A DNA stretch of 64,000 nt, taken from the NCBI GenBank assembly GCA_963978895.1, contig OZ022239.1:35987830-36051829 (forward strand). Direction: 5' to 3'. Every line of letters starts with the position of its first letter. Position 1 is the stretch's first letter. Positions 45,313 through 57,372 of the stretch are shown in pieces. A program made the position numbers and the translations under genes. Origin of the DNA: Erpobdella octoculata (lineage: Eukaryota; Annelida; Clitellata; Hirudinida; Erpobdellidae). The notes beneath the pieces are model-generated. The model was given only the letters and a program-made list of their open reading frames with translations. It made no database searches and was not told the DNA's origin.

Positions 45313-45479
45313 AAACATACTCTTTGCTTATCTTAATTGCCAGTTTGTTAACTTGTATTATTGCAAAAATAGAACATGTTTCCATCACGATAACACATTC
45401 GGGCGTTTGAACAATTTATTTAATAAATTTAACTTTTAAAAATGATTTAAAATTCTTATGAAGATTCTCGTTGAATCAG

Positions 45480-45565
45480 AGTGACGTCACTATATGACTC
45501 ATCCAATAGCAGCACGAATTGAAGGCGAAAGATACAAAAGGTCGACGTATTGATTGGCTGATATG
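45480..45565. promoter_or_regulatory. CRE/AP-1/CCAAT motif cluster
   Basis: TGACGTCA (CRE), TGACTCA (AP-1), CCAAT and, reversed, ATTGG occur within about 85 bases. The cluster resembles a compact promoter or enhancer lying about 420 bases upstream of the minus-strand exon at 45061. No TATA box or transcript evidence is available. Confidence 0.35.
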
Positions 45566-45867
45566 AAGAAGTACATCGGATTTCCAGTCGGATGATTAAA
45601 ATTGAATGGTGTAAATTATTATTGACAGTGCTTCGATTTGTCGCGTGCCGCGAATCATAAAAGTGATGATAGTGATTCGAAGAAAATTAGTTCGCGTGGG
45701 TTACTTTTCATGCAGTGGAGGGGCGGGGCTGTATGGGAGGGAGGGTGGCATGTTCTGGAATTTTGTGTACGTCGAAGGGGTCCAAATCAGTGCCTCGTGT
45801 TGATCTTGATAATGAGACATCGTTAAGAAGTCATGGTGGTACTGGGGCTAGATGTGCCGAAGATTAA

Positions 45868-45909
45868 TGATGATGATGATGATGATGACGACGACGACGA
45901 CGAGGCGAC

Positions 45910-45952
<43 letters not shown>

Positions 45953-46012
45953 ATGCTGCTGATGATAATAATGATGATGACGACGACGATAATGATGATG
46001 ATAGTGTTGATG
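45868..46012. repeat. (GAT)n/(GAC)n trinucleotide array
   Basis: About 145 bases of GAT with a GAC block. Poly-Asp, poly-Met and poly-His frames here are artefacts. Confidence 0.95.
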
Positions 46013-46253
46013 GTAGTACAGATAGTAATGGTGCAAGATAATGAGTGTTGCTGATGTTGATGTTGTTGATGGCGAACAGCTGTGGTTAGAGACGAGAGTA
46101 ATTCGAACAGAAGTCATCTTTCCATATGTCACACTCAAACACATGCTACTCAGAAACACACGCGTAAACGTACGCCCATCCATCTACCCATCCTCACATC
46201 TACCTATCCGTAAATCAACCCAACCATCTACTTATCCATCCATCAACCCACCC

Positions 46254-46853
46254 TGTAAACGTTGAGGAATATGCTTTCTAGCGATTCGTAACGTTAAAGT
46301 CGAAGTTATTTATAACACAATATTTCTCGAATTTATTTTAACTTTTTATTCTTCCTTGAATATAATCTTTTACTTCACTCTAAACTGAATTATCTCACTT
46401 TGTAGGAGTTAGCCCGGTTCTGACAAATCTTTTGATAATTCCCTTTTTCCCCACTAAGACAACTCATTTTCTTATTGAAGACCACAAAAAGGAAAAAAAC
46501 CAATACCAATTATGTATATACATATATATATATATACATATATATATACATATATATATACATATACATACATCCATCCATGTATATATACACTCAAACA
46601 CACATATACATATATATACATTAATGATACAAAAATTATACGCACACACAATGTCACAGGAGCACAAATATACATATATACATACATATACATATATATA
46701 TACATATATATACACACATATACACACATATACACACAGATACAATCATACATAAATGACTATTGTTTCAACACAACCAAAATATGCACACATAATAAAA
46801 TAAAATAAACAACTATTATGAAAATACGTAAGATGAATCATCTTCATCTTACA
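46254..46853 (-). repeat. 3' LTR
   Basis: 600 bp, TG...CA, with TA/CATA microsatellite inside. It differs from the other LTR by a handful of substitutions and by length changes in the TA tracts. Confidence 0.92.
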
Positions 46854-46882
46854 TATCCCCCCTCTTCGAAAAAAGGAACGCG

Positions 46883-48755
46883 TTAGCGTTTCTTGATTAC
46901 ATCGTCACTCTCTTTACGACTAAGAAAGTCAGCACCGATGTTTTCCTTGCCTTTGAAATAGTTTACTTTCAACTTATTCTCAATCTCTATCTCTCTGCGT
47001 GCTATGTCAACAGGACGGGCATCTCCGAAAATTGCCGAATTCAATTTTCCATCTTTCCCCACCCCTCCATGTTGGCCTCTAGGCAGAAGATTGAGCCTTG
47101 GTCTTTCTTTTGGCGGATTCAAAGCCTGAACTTTTGCCTCAGCTTTATTTCCTACCTTTGAAATGGCAGACGTGTTTCTTTCCTTGCTTTGATACAGCTC
47201 CGAGTTAGCCGACGATTTTCTATAATTTACCCAAACATTCCTCTGTGTGCTGTCGTAGTTAAGAGCGGATTTCTGACCAAAGCGTTTTCCTGCTGCCATT
47301 GTATCCAAACCTCTTACTCCTTCGACATTTCCCAGCACGAGATCGCAAAGTAGGTTTTTCATGCACACAACCTTTCTGGTTCCTCTGAACCAGTTTGTTT
47401 TGATTTTTACCACTGCTGTTGGAGCTACCCGAACTGTGCCGTCGATCAAAACACAGGGTCTTGTTCTTCCGGTCATCTGACGCGGGTGCACTAATGATTC
47501 CTTTACCATTATGGCAGTACAGCCAGTGTCCCTCAAAACCTTTACCGGTATTCTGTTCACAAACCCTCTGGTTAATTCAAACTTTTCTCCTGAGTGAAAA
47601 CAACCATCCGCTATTACCGGTGAAAAGCAGCCACATTTTAATTGGACCTCATTCATTTTACCTTCCATCACCATGACCGCGCATGCATTCACTATTCCAG
47701 AGTCTTTGCATGGTGTTGTCATGGTGGCCTCTCTACGCGTTTGACACATGACTGGAGTTGCTTGAGTGCCTTGCCTGTAGTCCCTCGCGATCTGTCCAGC
47801 GTGATGACAATCCTTTGCCATATGGCCCAGTTTATTGCAATTGTAACAGCGTGGTTCAACCATTCCCGAGTCAATGTCTGGTTGACTAAGATTTCCGCTA
47901 ATCCTGCTTATGTTTTCGACTTTTGCCAAGCTTTTGACTGGGTGAGCTTGATTGTACTTGTTGACCCAGCGACTTAACTCATTGACGTCACCGCTTTCTT
48001 TCTCCAACAAATATTCAGCCATTCCCGACGGACACTTTCCAAAGAACTGCTCTTTTAAAAATAAAAACAAATAGTTTTTTGTACCCGCGAAATCCACCCA
48101 GCGCCTGAGGTAACTATCCAGTCGCACCAGATACTGTTCCCAAGTCTCTTCTGGTTCAAGCTTTGACTCTCGAAACTTTATGCGTAGTCTTCTGCCGACT
48201 TCCCAAAACGGCGAAGGAGTGCCTCATTTACCGACTCGTAATCCTGCATCTGACTATCGCTGAGTTGGCCAAACACTTCCAATGTCTTCGCACTGAGCAG
48301 AGAACCCAGAAGCATTCCCCAACCCTTTTTTGGATGATCATTTGCCGTGGCCAATGCCTCAAAACGGAGCAGAAATGCGTCCACGTCGTCACCTTCCGAG
48401 AACTTTGGATATGGAATCTTTGTTACCTCTACCGTCGCTTTTGGCTCTTTTTTTGTTAGGGCTTCCAATTCCAGCTTCTTCAATTCTAATTCATGTTGAC
48501 GTTGAGCTATTTTATCTTCACGTTCCCGTTCTTGTTGTGCTATTTTATCTTCACGTTCCCGTTCTTGTTGTGCTATTTTATCTTCACGTTCCCGTTCTTG
48601 TTGTGCTATTTTATCTTCACGCTCCTGCTGAGCCTTTTTTTCTTCCCGTTCCTCCATTCTCTTAACCCTTTCTTCATCCTTTAACTCTTTGACGTAACTC
48701 CTTAAATCCACTCCGGAATAGCCTGTCCCATCGCAATGAATTTCTCGTCAGACAT
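46883..48755 (-). pseudogene. Gag-protease remnant of LTR retrotransposon
   Basis: Gag starts with ATG at 48755 (MSDEKFIAMGQA). A frame break follows at about 48717 and another at about 48180. In order: a coiled coil with three to four exact 11-residue units EREREDKIAQQ, a capsid-like region (KFSEGDDVDAFLLRFEALA; the segment around YLRRWVDFAG and EQFFGKCPSGM is like SCAN-containing Gypsy gags), a CCHC knuckle CYNCNKLGHMAKDC, and a retropepsin with the catalytic DTG (VLRDTGCTAIMV). The protease then runs into NYFKGKENIGADFLSRK, which is the end of an RNase H domain. A deletion has therefore removed reverse transcriptase and most of RNase H, and integrase is absent. Confined to one element, not a host gene. 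Confidence 0.82.
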
Positions 48756-48852
48756 CTTTTACGAAAGAAAAAAAAATTCGGTCACCTGTGAACAAATAAC
48801 TTCAGAAAATATATTTACGGATGAAAATGCGTAAATACGTCGAGGTCACCAA

Positions 48853-49110
48853 TGTAAACGTTGAGGAATATGCTTTCTAGCGATTCGTAACGTTAAAGTC
48901 GAAGTTATTTATAACACAATATTTCTCGAATTTATTTTAACTTTTTATTCTTCCTTGAATATAATCTTTTACTTCACTCTAAACTGAATTATCTCACTTT
49001 GTAGAAGTTAGCCCGGTTCTGACAAATCTTTTGATAATTCCCTTTTTCCCCACGAAGACAACTCATTTTCTTATTGAAGACCACAAAAAGGAAAAAAGAC
49101 CAATACCAAT

Positions 49111-49156
<46 letters not shown>

Positions 49157-49457
49157 CATATACATACATCCATCCATGTATATATACACTCAAACACACA
49201 TATACATATATATACATTAATGACACAAAAATTATACGCACACACAATGTCACAGGAACACAAATATACATATATACATACATATACATATATATATATA
49301 TATATACATATATATACACACATATACACACATATACACACAGATACAATCATACATAAATGACTATTGTTTCAACACAACCAAAATATGCACACATAAT
49401 AAAATAAAATAAACAACTATTATGAAAATACGTAAGATGAATCATCTTCATCTTACA
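48853..49457 (-). repeat. 5' LTR
   Basis: 605 bp, TG...CA. It would carry the element promoter in minus orientation and pairs with 46254-46853. Confidence 0.92.
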
Positions 49458-49462
49458 CACCC

Positions 49463-50145
49463 ATCTACCTATTCAGACATCAACCAGCAGATCTACCTAT
49501 TAACCCATTAACCAGCCAATATATCAGTCCACTCATTAACCAGCCGATCTAACAAACTACATACCTAACAATCAACTTACCCACTCTTATCGACCTACCT
49601 ACCCACTCATCCACTTATTTCCCCACCCACTCATTAACAAAACACACGCATTAAATTTTTTTGGAACACAAAAAAACTTTATCTTTAAAAATGTAAAAAA
49701 GTTATTTCAAATCAATTGAAAAACTGGGTAGACTCTTAGTCACACGATACAATTTCGTCGCCGACACAGATTTAGCAGTTGGAAAAAATATTAAGTGTCA
49801 ACACTTTTTTCTTTTTCAGCTTCAGTTCTATCAAAAAAATTAATTCTATTCAATGTTTCAATAAATTCGTTCATCAGTTTTGAGTCATGCAGCCTGACAA
49901 AAACTTTTTTTTCAAAACAAATCAAAGTTTCAAAACTTTTTTATAGTCTTTTATTGGATATTTTTTTTCTGAGGCTGAGTTTATGAAAATGTATCGTACA
50001 TATCATCAATGATCGATTTTTTTGCTAAATAACAAAAGTTTAAAAAAGATTCTTTAACTGATTTGAGTGGTTTGCTGAATGCATCAGTGTCTCTAAGTAT
50101 TATGGCAAACCTCCTGTAATCTGATTTCTGTTTTTCTTCTCCCAG
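49463..50145. other. No supported gene
   Basis: CCATCTACC/CATTAACCAGCC-type degenerate repeats (about 49458-49640) are followed by A+T-rich DNA. Confidence 0.5.
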
Positions 50146-50280
50146 CACCATCAGGTGAGTGCAAAAGTCGCTTGAGATGTTTTTGCATCATCATGCTGTA
50201 CATTTTCAGAGATCAAATTTTGCAGTTTCTATTTCAGTTGTATTGTGGTATGATAGTCATACGAAATATCAGTAACACCA

Positions 50281-50419
<139 letters not shown>

Positions 50420-50865
50420 ATTAACGCATGAAATAGCAGGAACACGTACTTATTATCTAAACACACAAAACATCAATAAATCTTCACGGAAGACACCACG
50501 GTCACGTGGTCACGTCCAAATCAGTTCAAAGCACAAATTGGTTTGGAAGATTCCACGACATCAATTGGTTTCTACGAAGGAAATTTTTTGTATGAAGTTT
50601 GAGCAGTTTTATAAATATTTATAAGTATTGTAATTTTGATTATAAATTCATACTTTTAATCGTAATGAACTTTATAGCTTCTTATTTATGCAGTAAATTT
50701 GTTTGTTTTATTTATTATGCTTCTGAAGTTATAAAAATCAAATCAATTTTTGATTAATTTTAATGTTCATCAAAAGTTTTAATCGTTTTCCACCAGGCTC
50801 TACACAGCAAAACGATGAAAAATTTAATTTAACCTCATAAAACATATTTAACAATTTTAATATGC

Positions 50866-51216
50866 ATACATGTATGTATGTATGTATGTATGTATGTATG
50901 TATGTATGTATGTATGTATGTATGTATGTATGTATGTATGTATGTATGTATGTATGTATGTATGTATGTATGTATGTATGTATGTATGTATGTATGTATG
51001 TATGTATGTATGTATGTATGTATGTATGTATGTATGTATGTATGTATGTATGTATGTATGTATGTATGTATGTATGTATGTATGTACGTACGTACGTACG
51101 TACGTATGTATGTATGTACGTACGTACGTACGTACGTACGTAGGTATGTATGTATGTATGTAGGTAGGTAGGTATGTATGTATGCATGTATGCATACATA
51201 TATGTATGTATGTATG
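50866..51216. repeat. (TATG)n array with TACG blocks
   Basis: About 210 bases of pure TATG are followed by two contiguous blocks of TACG units (about 51085-51142) and TAGG variants. Tyr/Val/Cys/Met and His/Thr frames are artefacts. Confidence 0.97.
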
Positions 51217-51489
51217 TTAGAACTTCGCGTAACTCCAATCGCAAAACAACAGAAATTATATATGTTGCTACTTAAAAAAGTATCATTTTTGACGAGTTAT
51301 TTTTATTAATAATAAAAAAAAAATAACAAGTCAACAACAAGCAGAAACATGGACGGCTGAAGAGATAAAGTGACGTAATTGAAAAGGCGTCATATCTCTC
51401 CCTCGTGTCCTGCAATATTCAATGACCTGAGTGGATTTGCCATGAATCAAGTACCCCATGACGTTGGGGGTCAATAACCTGCCCGATGG

Positions 51490-51745
51490 TGGCGACGATG
51501 AAGACGACGACGACGACGATGATGATGATGATGATGATGATTATAGCGATGATGACGATGATGATGATGATGACGACGATGATGGTTTTGACAATGATAA
51601 TCATGGTGGTGAGGATGATGATGATGATGATGACGACGACGATGATGGTGATGATGATGACGACGACGATGATAGTGATGACGGTGATGACGACGACAAA
51701 GACGATGACGATGATGATGGTTGTGATGACGACGATGTTTACAAT
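51490..51745. repeat. (GAT)n/(GAC)n trinucleotide array
   Basis: About 255 bases of GAT with GAC and GGT variants. Asp-rich and Met/Thr frames are artefacts. Confidence 0.95.
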
Positions 51746-52721
51746 GATTGGTTAGCGGTTTTGGACATAGTGATAATAATAGAGATGCTCTTGATAATGG
51801 TGACTAAGATGAGTTTCAATAGTTTCACAAAACAAAAGAAAACCAGACCAAGAAACGGACTAACTAATGACCGCATTTTTTATATGATGTTATGCACGAA
51901 CATTCTGTAATCTGATGAAGAGAACCAACGGATTTGTTAATAAGTCAAGAATTAATGCAGATTTTGTTAATAAATGAATGCTGTATTGGACTAAAATCTT
52001 CAACAATAATATAAATAAATCCAAATCTCATCTAAGCTGAAAAAAATTCCTATGAAATCCATTGCAGTTTATTTAATTTTCATCGCACGGCAGTTAAAAT
52101 AGATTAATAAAGCAAGACCTTTGTTTATTATAACATCTACAAATTATTGAAATGATAGTTTATTCTAACAAAATTAATTTAAACAAAAATCAGAACTCTT
52201 AGAAAACGATTTTAACAGAATTTTGTGTTCAATCTCAGTAAAGAAGAACTACTTCGCTTATAACTTCAGATAAACACGAATTAAAAACTTCAAATATTAA
52301 CATAACATTATAAAAGTAAATAAACAAATTAGACGTTTTATGAAATGACACTTCAAGAAAAAATTTTTTCATTTGTATGTTATATTTAAGAAATCATTTA
52401 AACTATTTATTTTTACTGTCAGATGCAATTCACGTTATTGTTTATATTTTAGCTTTTCAAACAAAAATAAATATAAAAACTCGACTCACATCCGATCAAT
52501 TTAGGTCTTTCAGAAGTTGCCATTTTCCAGCTAACATTAACTCTCAGATCCTTTAAAATGTCTACAAGAATAAGTTCAATTTTCATCCAGTTTCGAAGAT
52601 TCAGTAAAATCGATCGAATTAGAAATGGATTCCAATTGCGTGGTTTGAAATTAAAAGGTTTTTGTTATTTAAATTTCAAAATTCCTTCATGGAAGACGTA
52701 CAGATTGCAAAGTGGATTATG

Positions 52722-52769
52722 TTAAGCAGGCTTCTTCCTCTTTCTCTTCAATGCTGCTTCTTCGGCTAC
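52722..52769 (-). CDS. Putative short terminal exon
   Basis: The acceptor CTATCTTCCAG is good, followed by VAEEAALKRKRKKPA and TAA at 52722-52724. It begins in phase 0, matching the donor of the exon at 54155-54224. The Lys/Arg-rich end looks like a true C-terminus, possibly nuclear or membrane-proximal. The family is not recognised. Confidence 0.4.
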   Translation of the reverse strand, partial: VAEEAALKRKRKKPA

Positions 52770-53478
52770 CTGGAAGATAGAAAATATAATTTCATTTCAA
52801 ATAAATTATTTTTAATGTGGTTATTAAATATCTTTAAAACTGGACAATTTTTAAAAATAAAGAAATTATTTTTTTTTATAATCAGTAGCAAGGTCTTGCA
52901 GTGGCATTCAAATATATTATCTGACAAGTTTTTGCAAAACAAAATTAAGAATTAATTTCTTATAGAATCGACCAAGAAATTGGAAAAAAATCCAGAATTT
53001 ATTCAAACTTGAGCCAAAATCGCTAAGAATTTGTTGGCTGCACTCAGCATAAGTACATTTTGATATATATCAAACGATCCAATATGAAAAGAAAAATGTT
53101 AAGCAAAATTTAGTTTAGTTTGTAAAAGTATGCACACAACTAGTGGGATCGAAACAAAACAAAATAATGGAATACAATTTATATTAAAGGTGCCAAGTAA
53201 CAAATCCGTAGTGGAGACAATGAAATATGACAATGGTCATAATGATGATGACGTCGACGATGACGTTTATGATAAATTATATTTTGGTGATGCTGATGAT
53301 GATGAATGATAATGATGATGACGATAAATGATGTGACAAACAGAGTGACGATGCTAATGAATAACACGAAGAACACAGTATAATGCAAACTTTTTGCTCA
53401 GATAAGCACAAATGTATGTCAGGACGTTATCTAAACAAAACGGTACGGTCGGCTGATGTAGGTGGTCTTGATGTTTAC

Positions 53479-53562
53479 TCCCCCCATCAGCCTTGATAAA
53501 TTTTTTGGTGAGATGGCTGGCCACCAGATTGTCAACGTTGATGAATGTCGTCACAAAAATGA
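53479..53562 (-). CDS. Candidate exon, weak
   Basis: The 84-bp segment reads IFVTTFINVDNLVASHLTKK then FIKADGG between an AG acceptor (AATCTTAG) and a GTAAAC donor, phase 1 at both sides. The phase fits the exon at 44959-45061. The splice sites are only moderate, and the frame stays open beyond the donor. Confidence 0.25.
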
Positions 53563-53599
53563 CTAAGATTATGGTAATGTCGATAACATTAGTATAAAT

Positions 53600-53780
53600 A
53601 AATGAAATTAACAGTTGTTGATAACGATGAAAGAAGCGATCCTGATGATGATAGAAGTAATCCTGATAATTATGGTAAAAGTTATCTTGGTAGTGATGGA
53701 AGTTATCCTGATAATGATGGTAGAAGTGATTTGGAAATGATCCTGATAACGATAGCGGTTGGAGAAGTGGTGATGAAAAC
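53600..53780 (+). repeat. Degenerate GATCCTGATAAT repeat
   Basis: Loosely repeated GATCCTGATAATGATGG-like units. The Asp-rich frame is not considered a gene. Confidence 0.5.
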
Positions 53781-54154
53781 GCCGATGGTTATGGCGAGAA
53801 AAAGGAAGTATCAGAAGGAAATAATAAGGAAATTAACGAAAAATGGTTGATGGTAATAAATGGTAAATCATATTCTGATAATTACATAAATAATAGCTAA
53901 ACTTGTAAAGCAATCACTGATTAATGAATGTAGTAAACAATTGAACTTTGAAAGTTTTCTCATATACTTATTTACGTCCAAAACAGCGATTGATTTCCTG
54001 AAGATGAGCGAAGAAAAAATAATTTTTGTCAACAAGGTTTCACGCAAAAACAATTTATTTTTCTCATCAAACATAAACAACTTTATGATAATAAATCTGT
54101 AATGGCGGCATTATTGTAGTTGTCAAAAATTCTATTGAGAAGAAGAATTCATAC

Positions 54155-54224
54155 CTTGTAAGCAAGTTTAAGTCGCAGCTGTCCGATTAGTTCGGGCACG
54201 TAGTAGTTGATAGAAACTAGCAGT
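54155..54224 (-). CDS. Putative internal exon of unidentified gene
   Basis: The acceptor AATTCTTTCAACAG and donor TACAAG/GTATGA are both good, and only one of three frames is open: LLVSINYYVPELIGQLRLKL then AYK. It enters in phase 2 and leaves in phase 0, joining to 52769. It belongs either to a small separate gene or to an alternative 3' end of the longer minus-strand gene. I recognise no family. Confidence 0.42.
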
Positions 54225-55194
54225 CTGTTGAAAGAATTAAATAGCTTATAAATTCTCGTAGAGCTGTTGAGTGGTCTTGATAGTGTTAATTGATTTGCAT
54301 GGCTCAGCTCATTTACTTCTCGTAACCTACAGACAGCTAGCTAGCTCACTAGTCACGATATTTAGTCAGCTAGTAGTGTGTCAGCGAGTGAATGAATGAA
54401 TGAATTAATGGACTGTGCAAATTATATCAACAACGAATTTTATGTGTTTAGCTGAATTCCTAGGCGGTGGATCTAACGAGCGAATGAGCTTTGTGTGCCA
54501 TTGTACAGCATTTTTATTCTAAATATTTATCGGTTCTTTCGGATATATATTTAATCGGTCACAAGAAAATAATATTTAGATAGTTTTAAAATTAAAAATT
54601 AGTACAAATGCTTATTCACTCTCTTTATCTACCAATTAAGTATCAATAATATTTGATTTTTTACTTTGTTTTTAAAAGTTTCATACTCTTACTTACTTCT
54701 GGGCTGTACAAAATATTAATAGTTTGTTAATGTTACTTATTATTTATTTTGAAAAATTATCTCGCTACTTTTCCTGTTAGACTATTATTATTATTTTTTT
54801 TAACTTATTAACACATACGTGTCTCACAATAAATAGCCGAAAAGGTTTTTGAGCAATGAAACATTTTTGAACAGCTGTGACAAGTTGATTATGAAACGCC
54901 GTTTGTTTATCTGGAATTCTAAAGAGAATGAATTTAAAAAAACTTTCGTTTTTAATTAAAAAGAAGGTTAATTATTGAACATGAATTTTTAAAAGAAAAC
55001 TCCCACAAAGAAGATGACGATGATGATGCACGATTTATTCAAATCATGCGCGCTAGTTGCTATTTTTTCTGTAGAAACGTGATATCATTATGTCTTATTT
55101 GATCAGCTTTAAATAAAAAATTTTTATAAATAACTTAAAATAAGTTTAAAAAATTTCCCACCTTAGTTTAATTATGGTCATTGGCAATATTATA

Positions 55195-55507
55195 CAGGTA
55201 TGAGTGAGAAGTTAGTTTAGTAAGTGTTTTGGTCCTCGTGTATATTCAAGTTTACCCCTTGAGGTAGCCACATCAAATTCATTGTCTTCATTTAATTCTT
55301 TGTACAAATTATTTTTGTTGAAGAACTGAGGTGACTTTTTTAGCGGGATGTAATTCTCTTGGGGCCTACCTTTTGACATAACTCATTAACTCCATTTCAT
55401 ATTAATTTTTGTGGATCAAAATGACGCTGTAGTCATCGTTTTGTTTGTTTTTAGCATCTTTTATGTTGTGTTTTGTTTGATGTTAATAAATCAGACAAAA
55501 AAAATGT
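55195..55507 (+). mobile_element. Truncated LINE 3' UTR copy
   Basis: TTAGCGGGATGTAA, CCTTTTGACAT and GATGTTAATAAA-like segments match the 3' UTR of the LINE at 40976-41186 in the same order, ending in an A-run. No coding part remains. Confidence 0.75.
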
Positions 55508-55682
55508 TCTAAAATATTTCATATTTGATTGCGCTGGCCGGTGATTACTGCAAAAACTATTTTGAATAATCAAAAAATTTCCCGGGCAAGGGCAGGTACT
55601 AATGGCACCCATTCTAGTAAAAAGTTGATGACCGAAGGGAAGGGAGTAAACGCATCAATTTAAATTTATATTTTTTTATTTT

Positions 55683-56655
55683 GTGCCCCTTATAGTAGCA
55701 TCCAAGGACATTTTTCTCCTCCTACACGACAGCTATACGCATCTTGGTGCTGTGAACCCACCGAATCGTCTTGAGTTTGTGTTGTTTGCTGATGACACTA
55801 ACCTTTTTGCTTCCGGTGAAAATTTAAAAGATTTATATAATGACACTAATTGCGAACTCCTTGCTGTTTATAAATGGTTCTGTGCTAATAAATTTTCTTT
55901 AAATATAAGTAAAACTAATTATATCCTATTCCACCATAGAAATAAGTTAATTTGTACCAATTATCAACTTTATGTTGACTATAAACCTGTTATGCGTGTT
56001 TCATCATGCAAATTTCTTGGGGTGTTACTTGATGAACATTTTTCATTAAAAAATCATATTGTTTACGTCACATCCAAAGTTGCAAAAAACTGTGGAATAC
56101 TATCTCGCGAGTGTCGATTTGTGGATATAAACATTTCCTTGATGTTATACTATGCTCTTATTTATTCTTACTTATCTTATTGTAATATTGTTTGGGCTTC
56201 GAATTATCCTTCCCGTCTAAAAGATCTTCATGTCTTGCAAAAACGGGTGGTGCGTATCCTTTTCCACTTGCCCTATGCATCATCTTGTAAATTGAAATTG
56301 ATTGAAAATAACCTACTGAATCAATTCATTCCTTGTTGGCATTTTATGTACAAATATGATAATCATATGTTGCCGTCATTATTTGATAATTTTTTCTTAA
56401 AATCATCTTATGTGCATTCTCATGATGTGCGCTCTTTTCATTGCCTTCGATCTGATTTTGCTCGAACAACCCTTAAAACATTCTCCATAAAATGTTCTGG
56501 TCCACGATTCTTTTCTAGCATCCCGACATCTATTTCCTCTTTGAAAAGTATTTCATTATTCAAAAAATCGTTAAAATTTTACTTATTTCTACTCGACACA
56601 TAATTTTAAATTGTATTGCTTCTCGGTTCGCATTGTGCTCAATAAAAGTTAAAAA
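55683..56655 (+). mobile_element. 5'-truncated non-LTR retrotransposon (RT C-terminal part)
   Basis: A frame of 306 codons from about 55683 to 56603 carries FVLFADDTNLFASG, CKFLGVLLDEHFSLKNHI and YSYLSYCNIVWASNYPSRL, then an intact C-terminal end. It begins inside the reverse transcriptase, just before the FADD motif, so it arose by 5' truncation. It belongs to the same clade as the 41-kb LINE but is a different subfamily. CAATAAAAG and an A-run close it at about 56655. Confidence 0.85.
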
Positions 56656-56969
56656 AAAAGAAAGAGTTGACTGGAAAAATGAAGTCATACAATATCAAAA
56701 ATTAAAAAAAGTTTTTTTCTCTTTACACTTATCTTATATATATTTCTATTTGAAATCACAGATTGTAAATAGGCAGAAATTATTTAATCATAAATTTATT
56801 AAAAAAACAATTAATTCTTCAATAATACGAATTTTTTGTTAAATTGAAAAATTCCATTGAGAATGTTTAATCAGGTCATTGATTTCCCGAGAGTATGATT
56901 CATGTTTATTTGATGAAGTAAATAAAACGTTTGATCAGTGTCTGCCAATTTTATTTCAACCATTTAAAA

Positions 56970-57211
56970 ACCATCCATCCATCCATCCATCCGTCCGTCC
57001 GTCCGTCCGTCCGTCCGTCCGTCCGTCCGTCCGTCCGTCCATCCATCCATCCATCCATCCATCCATCCATCCATCCATCCATCCATCCATCCATCCATCC
57101 ATCCATCCATCCATCCATCCATCCATCCATCCATCCATCCATCCATCCATCCATCCATCCATCCATCCATCCATCCATCCATCCATCCATCCATCCATCC
57201 ATCCATCCATC
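56970..57211. repeat. (CATC)n array with a CGTC block
   Basis: Four CATC units, about eleven contiguous CGTC units (56990-57038), then over 40 CATC units. Ser-Ile-His-Pro and Met-Asp-Gly-Trp frames are artefacts. Confidence 0.97.
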
Positions 57212-57372
57212 CAAATATTAGTTTGCTATTGCAGCAACTTTTATTTATCTAAGACACACAGAATAATAACTTAATAATAACTTAACGTAATAACTTTTAT
57301 TACACACAAATACACAATAATTTTATCAACAGCTAACAACCATGCAAAATGGAAATTGTCTATGTTGATCTA

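Larger units (their letters stand above)
46254..49457 (-). mobile_element. LTR retrotransposon, internally deleted (Gypsy-like)
   Basis: LTRs at 46254-46853 (600 bp) and 48853-49457 (605 bp) begin TG and end CA. They are nearly identical and flanked by a 5-bp target duplication CACCC (46249-46253, 49458-49462). Read on the minus strand, a primer-binding-like TTGGTGACCTCGACG follows the 5' LTR (about 48838-48852), and a polypurine tract GAAGAGGGGGGA (46857-46868) precedes the 3' LTR. Between them are gag, protease and the last residues of an RNase H region. The RT core and integrase are missing, so the element needs helper proteins. Near-identical LTRs point to a recent insertion. Confidence 0.92.

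Noticed and set aside
46432..46808. Tyr/Ile/His-rich frames within the LTRs
   Set aside because: They are TA/CATA microsatellites inside the LTR and recur at 49031-49363 in the other LTR.
51458..51910. Poly-Asp frame of 150 codons
   Set aside because: GAT/GAC trinucleotide array. The only non-repeat part is a short tail without similarity.
56879..57274. Ser-Ile-His-Pro repeat frame of 131 codons
   Set aside because: CATC tetranucleotide array in a three-codon phase cycle.
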